64,000 nt of DNA from the NCBI RefSeq assembly GCF_042660675.1, contig NZ_JBHSUL010000011.1, forward strand, positions 34,757 to 98,756, read 5' to 3'. Made by a program: the position numbers and the translations under genes. This document shows positions 18,209 through 27,482 of this stretch, piece by piece (position 1 is the first letter of the stretch; every line of letters begins with the position of its first letter). The notes under the pieces are model-generated. The model made no database searches and was not told the DNA's origin. It saw only the letters and a program-made list of their open reading frames with translations. Source of the DNA: Marinilactibacillus sp042660675. GTDB lineage: Bacteria; Bacillota; Bacilli; Lactobacillales; Carnobacteriaceae_A.

Positions 18209-18601
18209 TTATAAATCTTGAATCCTCGTTTTATTAACTTGATTAGATTTCTTTGTTTTATCTCTCACACTATAATAGATGGCTAGACATATCGCTGTTG
18301 GAACATTAAAAATAAAGAGAGCAAATACACCCATAACTATGTATTCTCCTGTAGATGTATCGTCGTAGATTGGTTCACTTTCGAATACTTCGGTTACTTC
18401 ATTCCCCTCGTCATCTATGTAAGTTACACTCGATTCTTCTATAGTATAGCCACCCATAGACAAAATAGGTAAAAACGAGCATATGAAAAACATAACAGGG
18501 ATCACTAGTCCCGGCCATTTTTTCTCTGATTTCGATAAAAAAATCTGCAGCCAAATACCTCCTGCTAATAAAAGTAATGCCACAATAGAATTAAGCCCCA
18601 T
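18209..18601 (-). CDS. Small membrane protein, paralogue of the preceding-coordinate gene, unknown function
   Basis: About 130 residues with three hydrophobic segments (about 3-22, 31-52 and 84-108). A loop before the third carries acidic and polar residues (EESSVTYIDDEGNEVTEVFE). The tail NKTRIQDL is shared with the 17710-18183 product. I chose ATG 18601, 9 bases after AGGAGG, over ATG 18607 at 3 bases. It overlaps the DUF2089 gene end (18591), so translation is probably coupled to that regulator. Confidence 0.75.
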   Translation of the reverse strand: MGLNSIVALLLLAGGIWLQIFLSKSEKKWPGLVIPVMFFICSFLPILSMGGYTIEESSVTYIDDEGNEVTEVFESEPIYDDTSTGEYIVMGVFALFIFNVPTAICLAIYYSVRDKTKKSNQVNKTRIQDL

Positions 18602-18896
18602 GTTCATTTTCCTCCTTTGTTTTACGGTATTCTGAGATTAGTAGCTTAGCTGTATTGAAATCCAGTTTATCTTCTAATGCCAGTTGTTTTATTGTGGAAA
18701 TGTAAGTATCTGCCTGCTGCTCTTCATTCAGTTTGATTTTTTGAATCAATCGATCTAATCTTAATCTGACTGTCGGATAGGTCACACTATATTCCGCTGC
18801 GACTTGTTTCAGTGATCCTGATGCAAGCAGAAATCGTCTAATAAACTGGATATCTTCATCGTCCAACTTACTGATCCATTGTGGAATGATGTCCAT
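18591..18896 (-). CDS. DUF2089-family helix-turn-helix protein
   Basis: 101 residues. The pattern IPQWISKLDDEDIQFIRRFL followed by SGSLKQVAAEYSVTYPTVR is the DUF2089 form, with a sigma-region-4-like HTH. Likely a DNA-binding regulator. It overlaps the downstream membrane protein gene and is preceded by a promoter whose spacer holds a 15-base palindrome, which suggests autoregulation (inference). Confidence 0.82.
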   Translation of the reverse strand: MDIIPQWISKLDDEDIQFIRRFLLASGSLKQVAAEYSVTYPTVRLRLDRLIQKIKLNEEQQADTYISTIKQLALEDKLDFNTAKLLISEYRKTKEENEHGA

Positions 18897-18954
18897 TACC
18901 GTTCACTCCTTTAATAAAATTCAACCTTCATTCATTTTTTTATTTAATAAAGTT

Positions 18955-18983
18955 ATTATATTCTTTAATATTATTAAAGTAAA
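18955..18983 (-). promoter_or_regulatory. Promoter of the DUF2089 operon with a palindrome in its spacer
   Basis: Minus strand TTTACT (-35) and TATAAT (-10) are 17 bases apart. The spacer is occupied by the perfect palindrome TTTAATATTATTAAA (18964-18978). Related TTTAATAAA words occur nearby at about 18911 and 18944. Confidence 0.6.
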
Positions 18984-18989
18984 GTATAA

Positions 18990-19027
18990 AAAAGATTCGA
19001 CGCATGATAAATCACGTCGAACCTTTT
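18990..19027 (-). terminator. Terminator after the DUF2207 gene
   Basis: TTCGACG pairs with CGTCGAA, extended by flanking A/T pairs, and on the minus strand ends in TTTTTTAT. Confidence 0.75.
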
Positions 19028-19052
19028 ATAATACTATAGGCTGAGGATGCGA

Positions 19053-20747
19053 TTATCTCGCACCACCTCCGCCTCCACCCATAGCGCCGCCACCGCCACC
19101 GATAGAAGTAGAGCCTCCAGCCCCTCCAGCAGCATTGTAGCCACCACTTTGCATACCTGATGACATACTGTTAGAGAATCCATACATTCTATGGTAACCA
19201 CCATAGAATACAGGATAGTGTGCTACCCACTCCTGGAATTGTTCTGGATAAAGTTCTTCCAGGCTTTCTACAATATCTGATCCTTTGCCATACAGCGTGG
19301 CCCAGATAATAAAGTCTACCCAAGGTAAAGTTTGTCTGTAGGCCAGTGAATCATCCGATTCTAAATCATCTAAATGATTTCCAAACTGAGTGATTCGATC
19401 AAACAGTTGGTCGCCTTCTCTACTTGCTTTTATAAAGCTAGATTCCATTCCCATAAATCTAATGGAGTCCGTCTCCAGATAGCCTTTTTTGATCAGAATT
19501 TCCTTGGACTCTTCCTTGATGTCACTTGCAAGACTACCTAATTGTTTAGCATTCTTTTTGGCCCAGTACTTCATATCATCCTCTGTGATCTTACCACTAA
19601 GATCTGATGCCGATTCCAAAATTCCCCATACTCTTCTTTCAAAGGGAGCCATTCCTTCTGAATGTTGTTCTATCAACTCTATAACCGTTTTTTCTTTGTT
19701 GATCCAGCCCTCTTTCTCTTGAGTATGAATCCTGATTTTTTCTTCTTTTGACCATTTCAAGAGATACGCAAAAAAGTAATCTTCAAAAGTCCCCTGTTGA
19801 AGTTCATTTAAGAAATAGGCTACATCAAAGATATCCCCGTCTTGATATGGAATATCTCCATAGGTTTCGTTTTTGTTCTGGACTCTACGTGCATATCCTG
19901 TGACCATTTTACCTGCTTGTTTCTTACGTGACTCCAGATTAATAAAAAGCCCAGCCAAAGCAACAGGTATCCCGACTACAAAACTAATTAAGGCAATTAT
20001 AGCACCTGTACTCATACTTTCAGCTTCATTATACGTTGCACCATCTTGTGAACGTTCCAGTTGCTCTTCTAACGTCTGATCTAATGACAATCCTGCTGCG
20101 AATGGAGATTCAGGGAACTGCATTAAAATGACCAGTGAATCATTTGAATCCAATCCCGTTCTAGCGGAAGAAACCAGTTGTCCGTTATCTAATTCCACAA
20201 TTCCATCGTAACCAAATCCCCAAATCAATGTGTTCTCTTGGTTGAATTCAATTGGCCCATCAATCGTTATACTGACTGCTTCTGGCGGGATATCACCAAA
20301 CGTATTGAAATCCCAATTTAATGCTTGTCCGTCATCTAGTTGACGAACTAAATCAGTCACTGTATAGGTTAATTCATAATCATTCAAGCCGTATTCTCCG
20401 ATTCCCCAAATGAGTTCTAATCCATTTTCCGTGCTCATTCCGTAGGTACCTGCTTTTTCTTCACGACTATTATCAAAATCCCAATCTGGATTGTACGTAT
20501 ATCCTTCCACATAAAAGTCTTTGACTTCTGAATCATTCAAGTTTTCCATATTGATGAATAACTCTGTTCCTTCAACCATATTCATTTTTCTATGCTCTGT
20601 TATAATACCTGAGCCATCTTCTTGAAGTTCAACTTCGATTTCCATTGACGGCATTGTATTCTCTTCTTCTGCTGCATGTACAGTTTGTCCTCCAACAACT
20701 ACACCAAAGCCGACTAAACCTATAAAACAACCCACTAGTTTTCTCAT
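19053..20747 (-). CDS. DUF2207-type predicted membrane protein
   Basis: About 564 residues. N-terminal signal peptide (MRKLVGCFIGLVGFG, cleavage near VHA-AEE), a beta-rich extracellular region to about 225, a membrane segment at about 245-268, a cytoplasmic domain, and a C-terminus of Gly runs (GGGGGAMGGGGGG). This layout matches DUF2207 proteins, which have no known function. I chose ATG 20747, preceded by AAAGGA at proper spacing, over the ATG at 20780. It lacks a typical second pair of transmembrane segments, so the cytoplasmic region may be soluble. Confidence 0.82.
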   Translation of the reverse strand: MRKLVGCFIGLVGFGVVVGGQTVHAAEEENTMPSMEIEVELQEDGSGIITEHRKMNMVEGTELFINMENLNDSEVKDFYVEGYTYNPDWDFDNSREEKAGTYGMSTENGLELIWGIGEYGLNDYELTYTVTDLVRQLDDGQALNWDFNTFGDIPPEAVSITIDGPIEFNQENTLIWGFGYDGIVELDNGQLVSSARTGLDSNDSLVILMQFPESPFAAGLSLDQTLEEQLERSQDGATYNEAESMSTGAIIALISFVVGIPVALAGLFINLESRKKQAGKMVTGYARRVQNKNETYGDIPYQDGDIFDVAYFLNELQQGTFEDYFFAYLLKWSKEEKIRIHTQEKEGWINKEKTVIELIEQHSEGMAPFERRVWGILESASDLSGKITEDDMKYWAKKNAKQLGSLASDIKEESKEILIKKGYLETDSIRFMGMESSFIKASREGDQLFDRITQFGNHLDDLESDDSLAYRQTLPWVDFIIWATLYGKGSDIVESLEELYPEQFQEWVAHYPVFYGGYHRMYGFSNSMSSGMQSGGYNAAGGAGGSTSIGGGGGAMGGGGGGAR

Positions 20748-20877
20748 CTCTTTTTCCTTTCTTTTGTTTTCTGATTCCATCTTACCAAAAGAAATCTCCC
20801 TTTCATACGGACCTAAGACTGATTTTTCGGATCATCTTAACTAATACTTAGTGTTTTCTGTACTGTTTTTACGATTA

Positions 20878-21060
20878 TTACCCATTCCAGTTTCCAGGGC
20901 TCCACAACGTTCCATCAAGTTCTCCCTGTAATTGTGTTTTTCGTTTTTCTTGTTCTTCTATTGTCTCGATGGTCGCTTGAATGAGTGCTTTCTGCTTGTA
21001 ATCTCTGCTACTTTTGAATAAGTCCGTTAATTTGTCCAGTAGCCATTCTTGTTCTTCCAT
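20878..21060 (-). CDS. Small hypothetical protein, 60 residues
   Basis: Highly charged helical N-terminal part with EQEWLLDKLTDLFKSS and a QEKRKTQ stretch, ending LDGTLWSPGNWNG. No family recognised. AAGGAG sits 9 bases before the ATG and codon usage looks genuine. It lies 35 bases downstream of the NAD(P)H oxidoreductase gene and may be in its transcript. Confidence 0.6.
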   Translation of the reverse strand: MEEQEWLLDKLTDLFKSSRDYKQKALIQATIETIEEQEKRKTQLQGELDGTLWSPGNWNG

Positions 21061-21095
21061 GCATTCAGTCTCCTTTACGTTTTCTTATCCACCTT

Positions 21096-21794
21096 TTACT
21101 GATGCGTTTGGTCGATATGCATCGTAAGCTCATCTAATTCCATTCGATTATCTTCTAATAATTCGATTGCTTTCTCGACTACAAAAGAACTGTCGTCAGC
21201 GTCAAGTGTCTGGTGATCAATGGTTTCCAGTTCCTGAATCATCCATTCTTCCCTTGAGCGCAAAGAATCCGGTCGGTCAATCGTCAACCATTGCTGATAC
21301 CTGATCAAGAGTTTCATTTTTTCATCTTCTGTCATATAGGGAAACTGGAAAATCTCTAGCGGCTTCAAATAGTTCATGCCGGTTTTTCTAGCAACCGCTT
21401 GATAAGGCTTGGTCAATTCACTGATGCTGAACCCTTCTTGCCCACCTGTTTGATATTCTTTTTCTCCTACACCGATAACCAGTACTAAACCAAATTCTTT
21501 TCCTTTTAACTGATATCCTCTGTGACCAAATGCAAAGTGTTCTTCTAACACTTCATCCTGCCAGTGTTTCAGCAGTGGCGGTGAAGAGTACCAGTAAAAG
21601 GGGAATTGAAATAAGATTCTGTCATGTTCTTTTAATAAGGCTTGTTCTCTTTGTTTATCGATTTTGCCGTCTGGATAAGTTTTTTCTAGATGATGTAACG
21701 TAACGTTTTCTGACTCTGGAAATGATTGAACCAGAAACTGCTGACTACTCGATTCATCTAATTCTGGATGTGAAATAATGACTAATGTCTTCAC
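21096..21794 (-). CDS. NAD(P)H oxidoreductase, flavodoxin-like fold
   Basis: 232 residues. LVIISHPELDESS at the N-terminus, RILFQFPFYWYSSPPLLKHW and the downstream GxxGFxxG-like GGQEGFSISE are typical of the NQO1/MdaB/KefF-type FMN/FAD quinone reductase family. Predicted cytoplasmic two-electron reductase of quinones or nitro compounds. GTG start preceded by AAGGAG at 7 bases. The C-terminal 40 residues are an acidic extension beyond the core fold. Confidence 0.85.
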   Translation of the reverse strand: MKTLVIISHPELDESSSQQFLVQSFPESENVTLHHLEKTYPDGKIDKQREQALLKEHDRILFQFPFYWYSSPPLLKHWQDEVLEEHFAFGHRGYQLKGKEFGLVLVIGVGEKEYQTGGQEGFSISELTKPYQAVARKTGMNYLKPLEIFQFPYMTEDEKMKLLIRYQQWLTIDRPDSLRSREEWMIQELETIDHQTLDADDSSFVVEKAIELLEDNRMELDELTMHIDQTHQ

Positions 21795-21947
21795 TTGTAT
21801 GCTCCTTTAAATAGTTGGTAAATCCTTTTATTTGATGATCTTTCCATTAATAGTATAACAAATTCCTTTTTATAACACCTTATTATTAGAACTTATAGTA
21901 TAAATGAATTACAATGAAAATGATCATGAAGAAGGAGGAAGTAAAAA

Positions 21948-22946
21948 ATGACAATGAAGAAAATCATCAATAATCCAGATCAGATAGTAGATGAAATGCT
22001 AAATGGTTTAGTCTTTGCGTATGATTCGATTGTAGAACGGATTCCAGAAACGATGGTCGTCCATCGGAAACATGAAAAAAAAGGTAAAGTTGGCCTCGTC
22101 AGTGGTGGCGGTAGCGGTCACGAACCTGCTCATGCTGGTTTCGTAGGACAAGGTATGCTATCTTCAGCAGTGGCTGGACAAGTCTTTACATCTCCTACAC
22201 CAGATCAAGTATTAGAAGGTATTAAAGCTGCTGACGAAGGCGAAGGCGTCTTTTTAGTTATTAAAAACTATACTGGTGATGTTATGAACTTCGACATGGC
22301 GAAAGATTTAGCTGAGTTAGAAGACATTGAAGTAGAATCAGTTGTTGTAGATGACGATATCGCAGTAGAAGATAGTACCTTCACAGCTGGTAAACGTGGC
22401 GTAGCCGGAACTGTCCTTGTGCATAAAATTCTAGGAGCTGCTGCTGAACAAGGCATGTCTTTGAAAGAAATCAAAGAGCTAGCTGACAAAGTCGTTCCAA
22501 ATATTGCTTCGATTGGACTGGCATTAAATCCAGCTACAAATCCAGAAGTCGGAAACCCTGGTTTTGAATTAGCAGCTGATGAAATCGAATTTGGGATCGG
22601 TATACACGGAGAACCTGGTTACCGTCGTGAAAAACTACAACCTTCTAAAGAATTAGCAAAAGAACTGGTGACGCAACTGAAAAAAACATGCGATTGGTCT
22701 TCTGGAGACTCATATGCTGTTTTAGTGAACGGTATGGGCGCAACACCATTAATGGAACAATTTGTATTTATGAATGATGTGAAACAGTTGCTTGTGGATC
22801 AAGAAAGCTTGAACCTAGAGTTCCGTAAGGTTGGAGACTATATGACAGCAATTGATATGGAAGGTGTTTCTCTTACAGTATTGAAGTTAGAAGATCCTAA
22901 GTGGGTAGAATATCTAAATGCTCCTGTAAATGTTATTGGCTGGTAA
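21948..22946 (+). CDS. dhaK: Dihydroxyacetone kinase subunit DhaK
   Basis: 332 residues, full length. SGGGSGHEPAHAGFVG binds substrate phosphate, and the covalent His is in GIGIHGEPG. It binds dihydroxyacetone as a hemiaminal; phosphate comes from DhaM through the DhaL-bound ADP. First gene of dhaKLM. AAGGAGG precedes the ATG. Confidence 0.97.
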   Translation: MTMKKIINNPDQIVDEMLNGLVFAYDSIVERIPETMVVHRKHEKKGKVGLVSGGGSGHEPAHAGFVGQGMLSSAVAGQVFTSPTPDQVLEGIKAADEGEGVFLVIKNYTGDVMNFDMAKDLAELEDIEVESVVVDDDIAVEDSTFTAGKRGVAGTVLVHKILGAAAEQGMSLKEIKELADKVVPNIASIGLALNPATNPEVGNPGFELAADEIEFGIGIHGEPGYRREKLQPSKELAKELVTQLKKTCDWSSGDSYAVLVNGMGATPLMEQFVFMNDVKQLLVDQESLNLEFRKVGDYMTAIDMEGVSLTVLKLEDPKWVEYLNAPVNVIGW

Positions 22947-22973
22947 GATCAAACATAAGAAAGGAAGAAAAAC

Positions 22974-23561
22974 ATGGTTGAATTAACTACACTAAAAAAA
23001 TGGATTGAATTATTTGCAAAAGAAGTAACAGAAAACAAAGAAACCTTAAATAAACTAGATTCTGATATTGGTGACGGTGATCATGGTAGTAATATGGTCC
23101 GTGGCGTTACTGCTGTTAAAGAAAAAATAGATGGTTCTGAGTACGATAATTTATCTGATTTTTTCAAAGACGTTGGAATGACATTAGTCAGTAAAGTTGG
23201 TGGAGCTTCAGGACCCTTATATGGATCTGCCTTCATCTCTATGGCGAAAGTTGCAAAAGACTCTGATGACCTCGCAGAACTCATTGAAGCAGGTCTTGAA
23301 GGGATTCAAAAACGTGGTAAAGCTGAATCTGGTGAAAAAACCATGATCGATGAATGGGCACCAGTTCTTGAGGCTATAAAAGGAAACACTTTGACTTCAG
23401 AGGTAATCCAAGAAAGTCTACAGAAAACAAAAGATATGAAAGCCACTAAAGGTAGAGCTTCTTATCTTGGTGATCGCTCTGTTGGTCACTTAGACGCCGG
23501 CGCTCAATCTAGTGCTTATCTGTTCGAAACTCTATTGGAAGCGGGTGTTGTAAATGGGTAA
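22974..23561 (+). CDS. dhaL: Dihydroxyacetone kinase subunit DhaL
   Basis: 195 residues. DSDIGDGDHGSNM is the Asp cluster that holds two Mg ions and ADP; GGASGPLYGSAF and the C-terminal DAGAQSSA are also typical. It transfers phosphate from DhaM to dihydroxyacetone bound by DhaK. Overlaps dhaM by 8 bases. Confidence 0.97.
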   Translation: MVELTTLKKWIELFAKEVTENKETLNKLDSDIGDGDHGSNMVRGVTAVKEKIDGSEYDNLSDFFKDVGMTLVSKVGGASGPLYGSAFISMAKVAKDSDDLAELIEAGLEGIQKRGKAESGEKTMIDEWAPVLEAIKGNTLTSEVIQESLQKTKDMKATKGRASYLGDRSVGHLDAGAQSSAYLFETLLEAGVVNG

Positions 23562-23928
23562 AGAAATCGGTATGTTAGTCGTTTCACACGTCAATGAAAT
23601 CGCAACGGGTTTATCTACACTGCTTGACCAAGTCGCTCAACATGTGACGATCAAAGCAGTCGGTGGAAATGATGGGGAAGTCGGAACGGACTACGCTCGT
23701 ATTCAAGAAGCGATGGATTCATTTGAAGAAGACAAAGTTTGGGCATTCTACGATTTGGGTAGTGCCAAGATGAACCTTGAAATGGCGATGGAATCTTCTG
23801 ATAAAGAAGTCAGACTATTCGATACGGCCTTTATCGAAAGTGCCTACACAGCTGCGTCATTGATTCAAGCTGATGTCGGAGAAGATGCAATTGTTGCCCA
23901 GTTAGATGAATTAAAAATCAAAGAATAA
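23554..23928 (+). CDS. dhaM: PTS-dependent dihydroxyacetone kinase phosphotransferase subunit DhaM
   Basis: 124 residues, the EIIA-Man-like domain only, as is usual in Firmicutes (enterobacterial DhaM also carries HPr and EI domains). The phosphohistidine is in VVSHVNEIA. It takes phosphate from HPr and rephosphorylates ADP on DhaL. Confidence 0.95.
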   Translation: MGKEIGMLVVSHVNEIATGLSTLLDQVAQHVTIKAVGGNDGEVGTDYARIQEAMDSFEEDKVWAFYDLGSAKMNLEMAMESSDKEVRLFDTAFIESAYTAASLIQADVGEDAIVAQLDELKIKE

Positions 23929-23932
23929 CTAG

Positions 23933-23970
23933 AAAATAAGCCCTCTGATAGTCAGAGGGCTTATTTTTTA
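23933..23970 (+). terminator. Terminator after dhaKLM
   Basis: AAATAAGCCCTCTGA pairs with its perfect complement across TAG, followed by a T run. It also serves the convergent gene at 23968. Confidence 0.92.
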
Positions 23971-24558
23971 TCGTTTTTCTTGTGTTATCCATTCCTGAAT
24001 CTTCTCCGCTACAACTTCTGGAGATAGTTTGGTATTGTTGATTCTCAAATAACGGACACCTTCAAGTTTTTCTTCTACTTCACCTTCAAATGAATTTAGT
24101 CGATGCTTTTCCATACTGGTACGTAACTCGTTTTCAGAAAAAACAAGATCTCTTTTGGAGGGCTTTTCTTGTAGTCTAAGTTCCGTTTTATTTCTATCAA
24201 GTCTTTCTTCAAGTGCCGCTTCCAATTCCACTAAGTACACTTTTCCATCACACTTCAAAAATATATCGGAAATTTCCTGTAGAAACTCCAAGTCTTCTGC
24301 TACATCAAAACCAACAAGTACGGTGAATATGATACCTTGTGTTTGATTGGTTTTTGTATTTTCTACGAATGCCTTAAACAATTGCTTGCGCATCCAGTCG
24401 GACAACTCGAATGTTTTTTTGGTATATCCTAAAAACCTCGCAAAAATATCTAGCGTTTCATGATTGAATAAAAGCTTAGCATCTATTTTCTTTTCCAAAG
24501 CTTTTCCTACGGTCATTTTTCCGACGGCTTGAGGACCTACAAGTAAAATTAAATCCAT
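23968..24558 (-). CDS. P-loop nucleotide-binding protein, possible small-molecule kinase
   Basis: 196 residues. Walker A is GPQAVGKMTVGKAL at residues 8-21. The layout resembles AAA/shikimate-kinase-like predicted kinases, with a basic ALEERLDRNKTELR lid-like region. Substrate unknown. It lies 21 bases downstream of the thioesterase gene and is probably co-transcribed with it. Confidence 0.78.
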   Translation of the reverse strand: MDLILLVGPQAVGKMTVGKALEKKIDAKLLFNHETLDIFARFLGYTKKTFELSDWMRKQLFKAFVENTKTNQTQGIIFTVLVGFDVAEDLEFLQEISDIFLKCDGKVYLVELEAALEERLDRNKTELRLQEKPSKRDLVFSENELRTSMEKHRLNSFEGEVEEKLEGVRYLRINNTKLSPEVVAEKIQEWITQEKR

Positions 24559-24579
24559 ATAGTTCCTACTTTCTACTAT

Positions 24580-24996
24580 TTATTTTTCCAAAGAATCCTT
24601 GAACAATTCGTACAGTTCTTTGTGATTTCTCTTAAGTGATAATGGTCGGTACGTTTCTTTGTCCAAGAAAGCATGTTTTGTCTGTCCTTTTGTTCTAATT
24701 TCCTTTGTGATGGAATCTCTGATTTCGTATTCAAGGATCATCTTGACTCCTGTGAATTGCACAATATTTGTAGAAATTTCAACTGTTTCTCCAAATTTCA
24801 CCATACTAACGTATTTTGCGGAAGCTTCTAATACAGGGATCAGTATTCCTTTAGCTTCCATTTCTTTATATGGAAAGTTCATTTCGTCTAGCATCCAAGT
24901 CCTCGCTTCTTCAAACCAGCGAATAGAATTAGAGTGATGTACGATACCCATTTGATCTGTTTCATAATATTGCACGCGATGCTGCCAGTTTTTCAA
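24580..24996 (-). CDS. Acyl-CoA thioesterase, YbgC/4-hydroxybenzoyl-CoA thioesterase-like
   Basis: 138-residue hotdog protein. YYETDQMGIVHHSNSIRWFEEAR carries the active-site Asp and the conserved His/Asn. Predicted to hydrolyse acyl-CoA or acyl-ACP thioesters. TTG start with AAGGAG 9 bases upstream; no ATG gives a full fold. Confidence 0.85.
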   Translation of the reverse strand: MKNWQHRVQYYETDQMGIVHHSNSIRWFEEARTWMLDEMNFPYKEMEAKGILIPVLEASAKYVSMVKFGETVEISTNIVQFTGVKMILEYEIRDSITKEIRTKGQTKHAFLDKETYRPLSLKRNHKELYELFKDSLEK

Positions 24997-25096
24997 GATA
25001 TAATCTCCTTTGAACTTATTCGTATTTCATTATTTTAGCACAATTTCTTGTTCCGTTAAGCCCATTTTCCTAACCTATCGTTTAATTCAGATAAAA

Positions 25097-25134
25097 AGCT
25101 GAATAAGCGGACTTTTCCATCCGTTATCCAGCTT
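25097..25134 (-). terminator. Terminator after the DAACS symporter
   Basis: AAGCTGGATAACGGA pairs with TCCGCTTATTCAGCTT with one or two mismatches. On the minus strand it is followed by TTTTTATCTG. Confidence 0.8.
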
Positions 25135-25146
25135 GTCGCCTCTTAC

Positions 25147-26373
25147 TTATCCTTCTTCAATAAACTCACTTTTTTCTTCCTTCGCAATATACTTAAAGTA
25201 CAGTTTTTCAACGACCAGTGTGATGGCATTATCACAAGATACATTCGCTGCTGTTCCAAAGCTGTCTTGAGTCAGATAAAGTGTGATCAACAAATTGCCC
25301 AGTATTCCTGTAGGATCAATTCCCACAATCGTTAAGAACGGTAATGCTGACATGATTGCACCACCTGGTGCGCCCGGTGCTGCAACCATAGCGATACCCA
25401 ATGTAGCGATAAAGCTTGTCATCATTCCTAAATTGACTGGCATACCGTAAAGTGTCAGTACCGCATACACACATGAAACGATTGTGACCATACTCCCCAG
25501 TAAATGAATCGTTGCGCAAAGTGGAATCATGAATTCTCGAATTTTTCTAGATACACCATTCTTTCGCGCACATTCTATATTGATTGGGATTGTTGCTGCG
25601 GAAGATTGTGTCCCTATAGCCGTAAAGTATCCAGGAATTTGATTTTTCAAAAGTTTTATTGGATTCTTTCTGCGATATAGACCTGCTACCGTAAACCAAA
25701 GTGCAATCAAAGTTAAGTGAAGTACAATAACAATTAGAAAGACTCTCCAAAAGATCGATAGAATTTCAAATACTTCTCCGGAGTAACTTAAACTAACGAA
25801 ATTTCCGAAGATAAAGAACGGTAATAATGGGATAATGGCTGTGTTCAATACCTTTACGATAATTAAATTGAATTCATCGAATACGTGATACAAGGTCTCG
25901 CCTTTTTTCTGGGACTTTAACCATGAAATACTCATACCCATAATAAAAGAAAAAGCGATCGCAGCTGTCACGTCTAACATCGGTTTCAATGGAATTTCAA
26001 AAAGCGTAGTCAATCCTGCTCCTGCTTCTTGCACATCTGTTTGACCTTGAGCGCTTATAAATAACGGGAAAACTGCAGAGGCTACGAAATACGCAACGAG
26101 TCCCCCAAGAATCGTTGAGCCGTATGAAATTACTGTAGCTAATCCCAGTAGTTTTCCAGCGCCTTCTGTTAAATCTGATATGCCTTTAACGATGAATCCA
26201 ATAATCATCAATGGAATAATGAATGCTAATAGACTACTAAATAAATTAGAAAAGGTTACTGGAATTCTCATTAACACTGTAGGAATAAAAGATAATTGTC
26301 CAACGATGACGCCTAATAGAATTGCTAGAAGTAGCTTAGGAACAAGGCCTAAGTTCACTTTTTTAATGTTCAT
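25147..26373 (-). CDS. Dicarboxylate/amino acid:cation symporter (DAACS family)
   Basis: 408 residues with about 8 hydrophobic segments. The re-entrant serine-containing hairpin AIGTQSSAATIPIN and the later TQDSFGTAANVSCDNAITL motif are the ion/substrate-binding HP1 and TM8 signatures of GltP/DctA/SstT relatives. Predicted Na+- or H+-coupled uptake of glutamate, serine/threonine or a dicarboxylate; exact substrate not clear. Confidence 0.88.
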   Translation of the reverse strand: MNIKKVNLGLVPKLLLAILLGVIVGQLSFIPTVLMRIPVTFSNLFSSLLAFIIPLMIIGFIVKGISDLTEGAGKLLGLATVISYGSTILGGLVAYFVASAVFPLFISAQGQTDVQEAGAGLTTLFEIPLKPMLDVTAAIAFSFIMGMSISWLKSQKKGETLYHVFDEFNLIIVKVLNTAIIPLLPFFIFGNFVSLSYSGEVFEILSIFWRVFLIVIVLHLTLIALWFTVAGLYRRKNPIKLLKNQIPGYFTAIGTQSSAATIPINIECARKNGVSRKIREFMIPLCATIHLLGSMVTIVSCVYAVLTLYGMPVNLGMMTSFIATLGIAMVAAPGAPGGAIMSALPFLTIVGIDPTGILGNLLITLYLTQDSFGTAANVSCDNAITLVVEKLYFKYIAKEEKSEFIEEG

Positions 26374-26490
26374 ATCTCACTCTCCACTTTATTAGAATTT
26401 TTAAATAAAAAAAGTATTTCAACTATTTTATTACACATTATATTCAAACACATTACTTATTTTTTGATTTTGAAATATTCCTACAAAAAA

Positions 26491-26525
26491 GAGCAATGAT
26501 CCGTTATGAACACGGTTCATTGCTC
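26491..26525 (-). terminator. Terminator after glpF
   Basis: GAGCAATGA-A/T-CCGT pairs with ACGG-A/T-TCATTGCTC around a short loop; the minus strand then reads TTTTTTG. Confidence 0.85.
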
Positions 26526-26547
26526 TTCAAACTTTATATTCTAAGGT

Positions 26548-27276
26548 TTAATTTGTAACGAGTACAAACAGTAGGGCACCAACAACACCACCGATAAATG
26601 GTCCAACGATTGGAATCCACGAATAACCCCAGTCAGAAGTTCCCTTGTTTTCGATTGGAAGAATTTGGTGAGCGATTCTTGGTCCTAAGTCACGCGCTGG
26701 GTTGATTGCATATCCAGTCGTTCCTCCTAGAGAGATACCGATTGAAGCGATCAAGAAACCGACAACAACAGGATTTAAACCATCTGTAAACTCTCCTTGA
26801 GTAAAGGCAAGCAATCCGTAAACCAATACAGCTGTTGCAATGGCTTCAGAAACCAAGTTATACGCACTACGGCGGATAGCAGGACCTGTAGAGAATACAG
26901 CTAAAATAGCTTCTTGATCATCTGTAGCTCCAAAGTGTGGCATGTAATGAATCCATACTAATGTTGCTCCAGCGAAACCTCCTGCTACTTGAGCAATAAT
27001 ATAAGGTACGACCACGCCCCATCCCACATTACCAGTGATTGCCATTCCAACCGTTACGGCTGGATTAAGGTGTGCAGGCGATAACCAGCCTACAGAATAT
27101 ACAGCTATTGTTACCGCAAGCCCCCATCCAAGTGTAATCAATAACCAACCAGTATCAGTGGATTTTGTTTTTTTCAAAACGTTACCCGCTACAACACCGT
27201 CTCCTAAAAGAACAAGGACCATTGTCCCTAAAAATTCTCCAATCAATTGTTGCCATAAAGTTGTGTCCAAAATCAT
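26548..27276 (-). CDS. glpF: Glycerol uptake facilitator (aquaglyceroporin)
   Basis: 242-residue MIP channel with six membrane segments. The two pore half-helices are HLNPAVTVG and AINPARDLGPR; the Asp after NPAR is the aquaglyceroporin mark that admits glycerol. Downstream of glpK and glpD on the same strand, across a 205-base gap. Confidence 0.95.
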   Translation of the reverse strand: MILDTTLWQQLIGEFLGTMVLVLLGDGVVAGNVLKKTKSTDTGWLLITLGWGLAVTIAVYSVGWLSPAHLNPAVTVGMAITGNVGWGVVVPYIIAQVAGGFAGATLVWIHYMPHFGATDDQEAILAVFSTGPAIRRSAYNLVSEAIATAVLVYGLLAFTQGEFTDGLNPVVVGFLIASIGISLGGTTGYAINPARDLGPRIAHQILPIENKGTSDWGYSWIPIVGPFIGGVVGALLFVLVTN

Positions 27277-27430
27277 TTCCCCTCTCGTTTTTTGAATAAT
27301 CTATCTGAATAAATGCCTGATTCATTTGAAATAACCCATACACTTATCTCAAGTAAATATTATGTACTAAATCATACATAGAGTAAAGTGTATTTTTGAT
27401 TCTGAAACTCTAAAAAATCAATCTAACAAT

Positions 27431-27482
27431 AAGTGAGAAAGGAAAGATTGTCTCTTCCCTTCCTCCTTTTGTTATCTCACTT
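27431..27482 (-). terminator. Imperfect hairpin after glpD, possible attenuator before glpF
   Basis: AAGTGAGA pairs with TCTCACTT at the base, with partly paired purine/pyrimidine tracts (GGAAGGGAAGA with TCTTTCC) inside, right at the glpD stop. It may partly terminate transcription before glpF. The rest of the glpD-glpF gap shows nothing clear. Confidence 0.45.
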
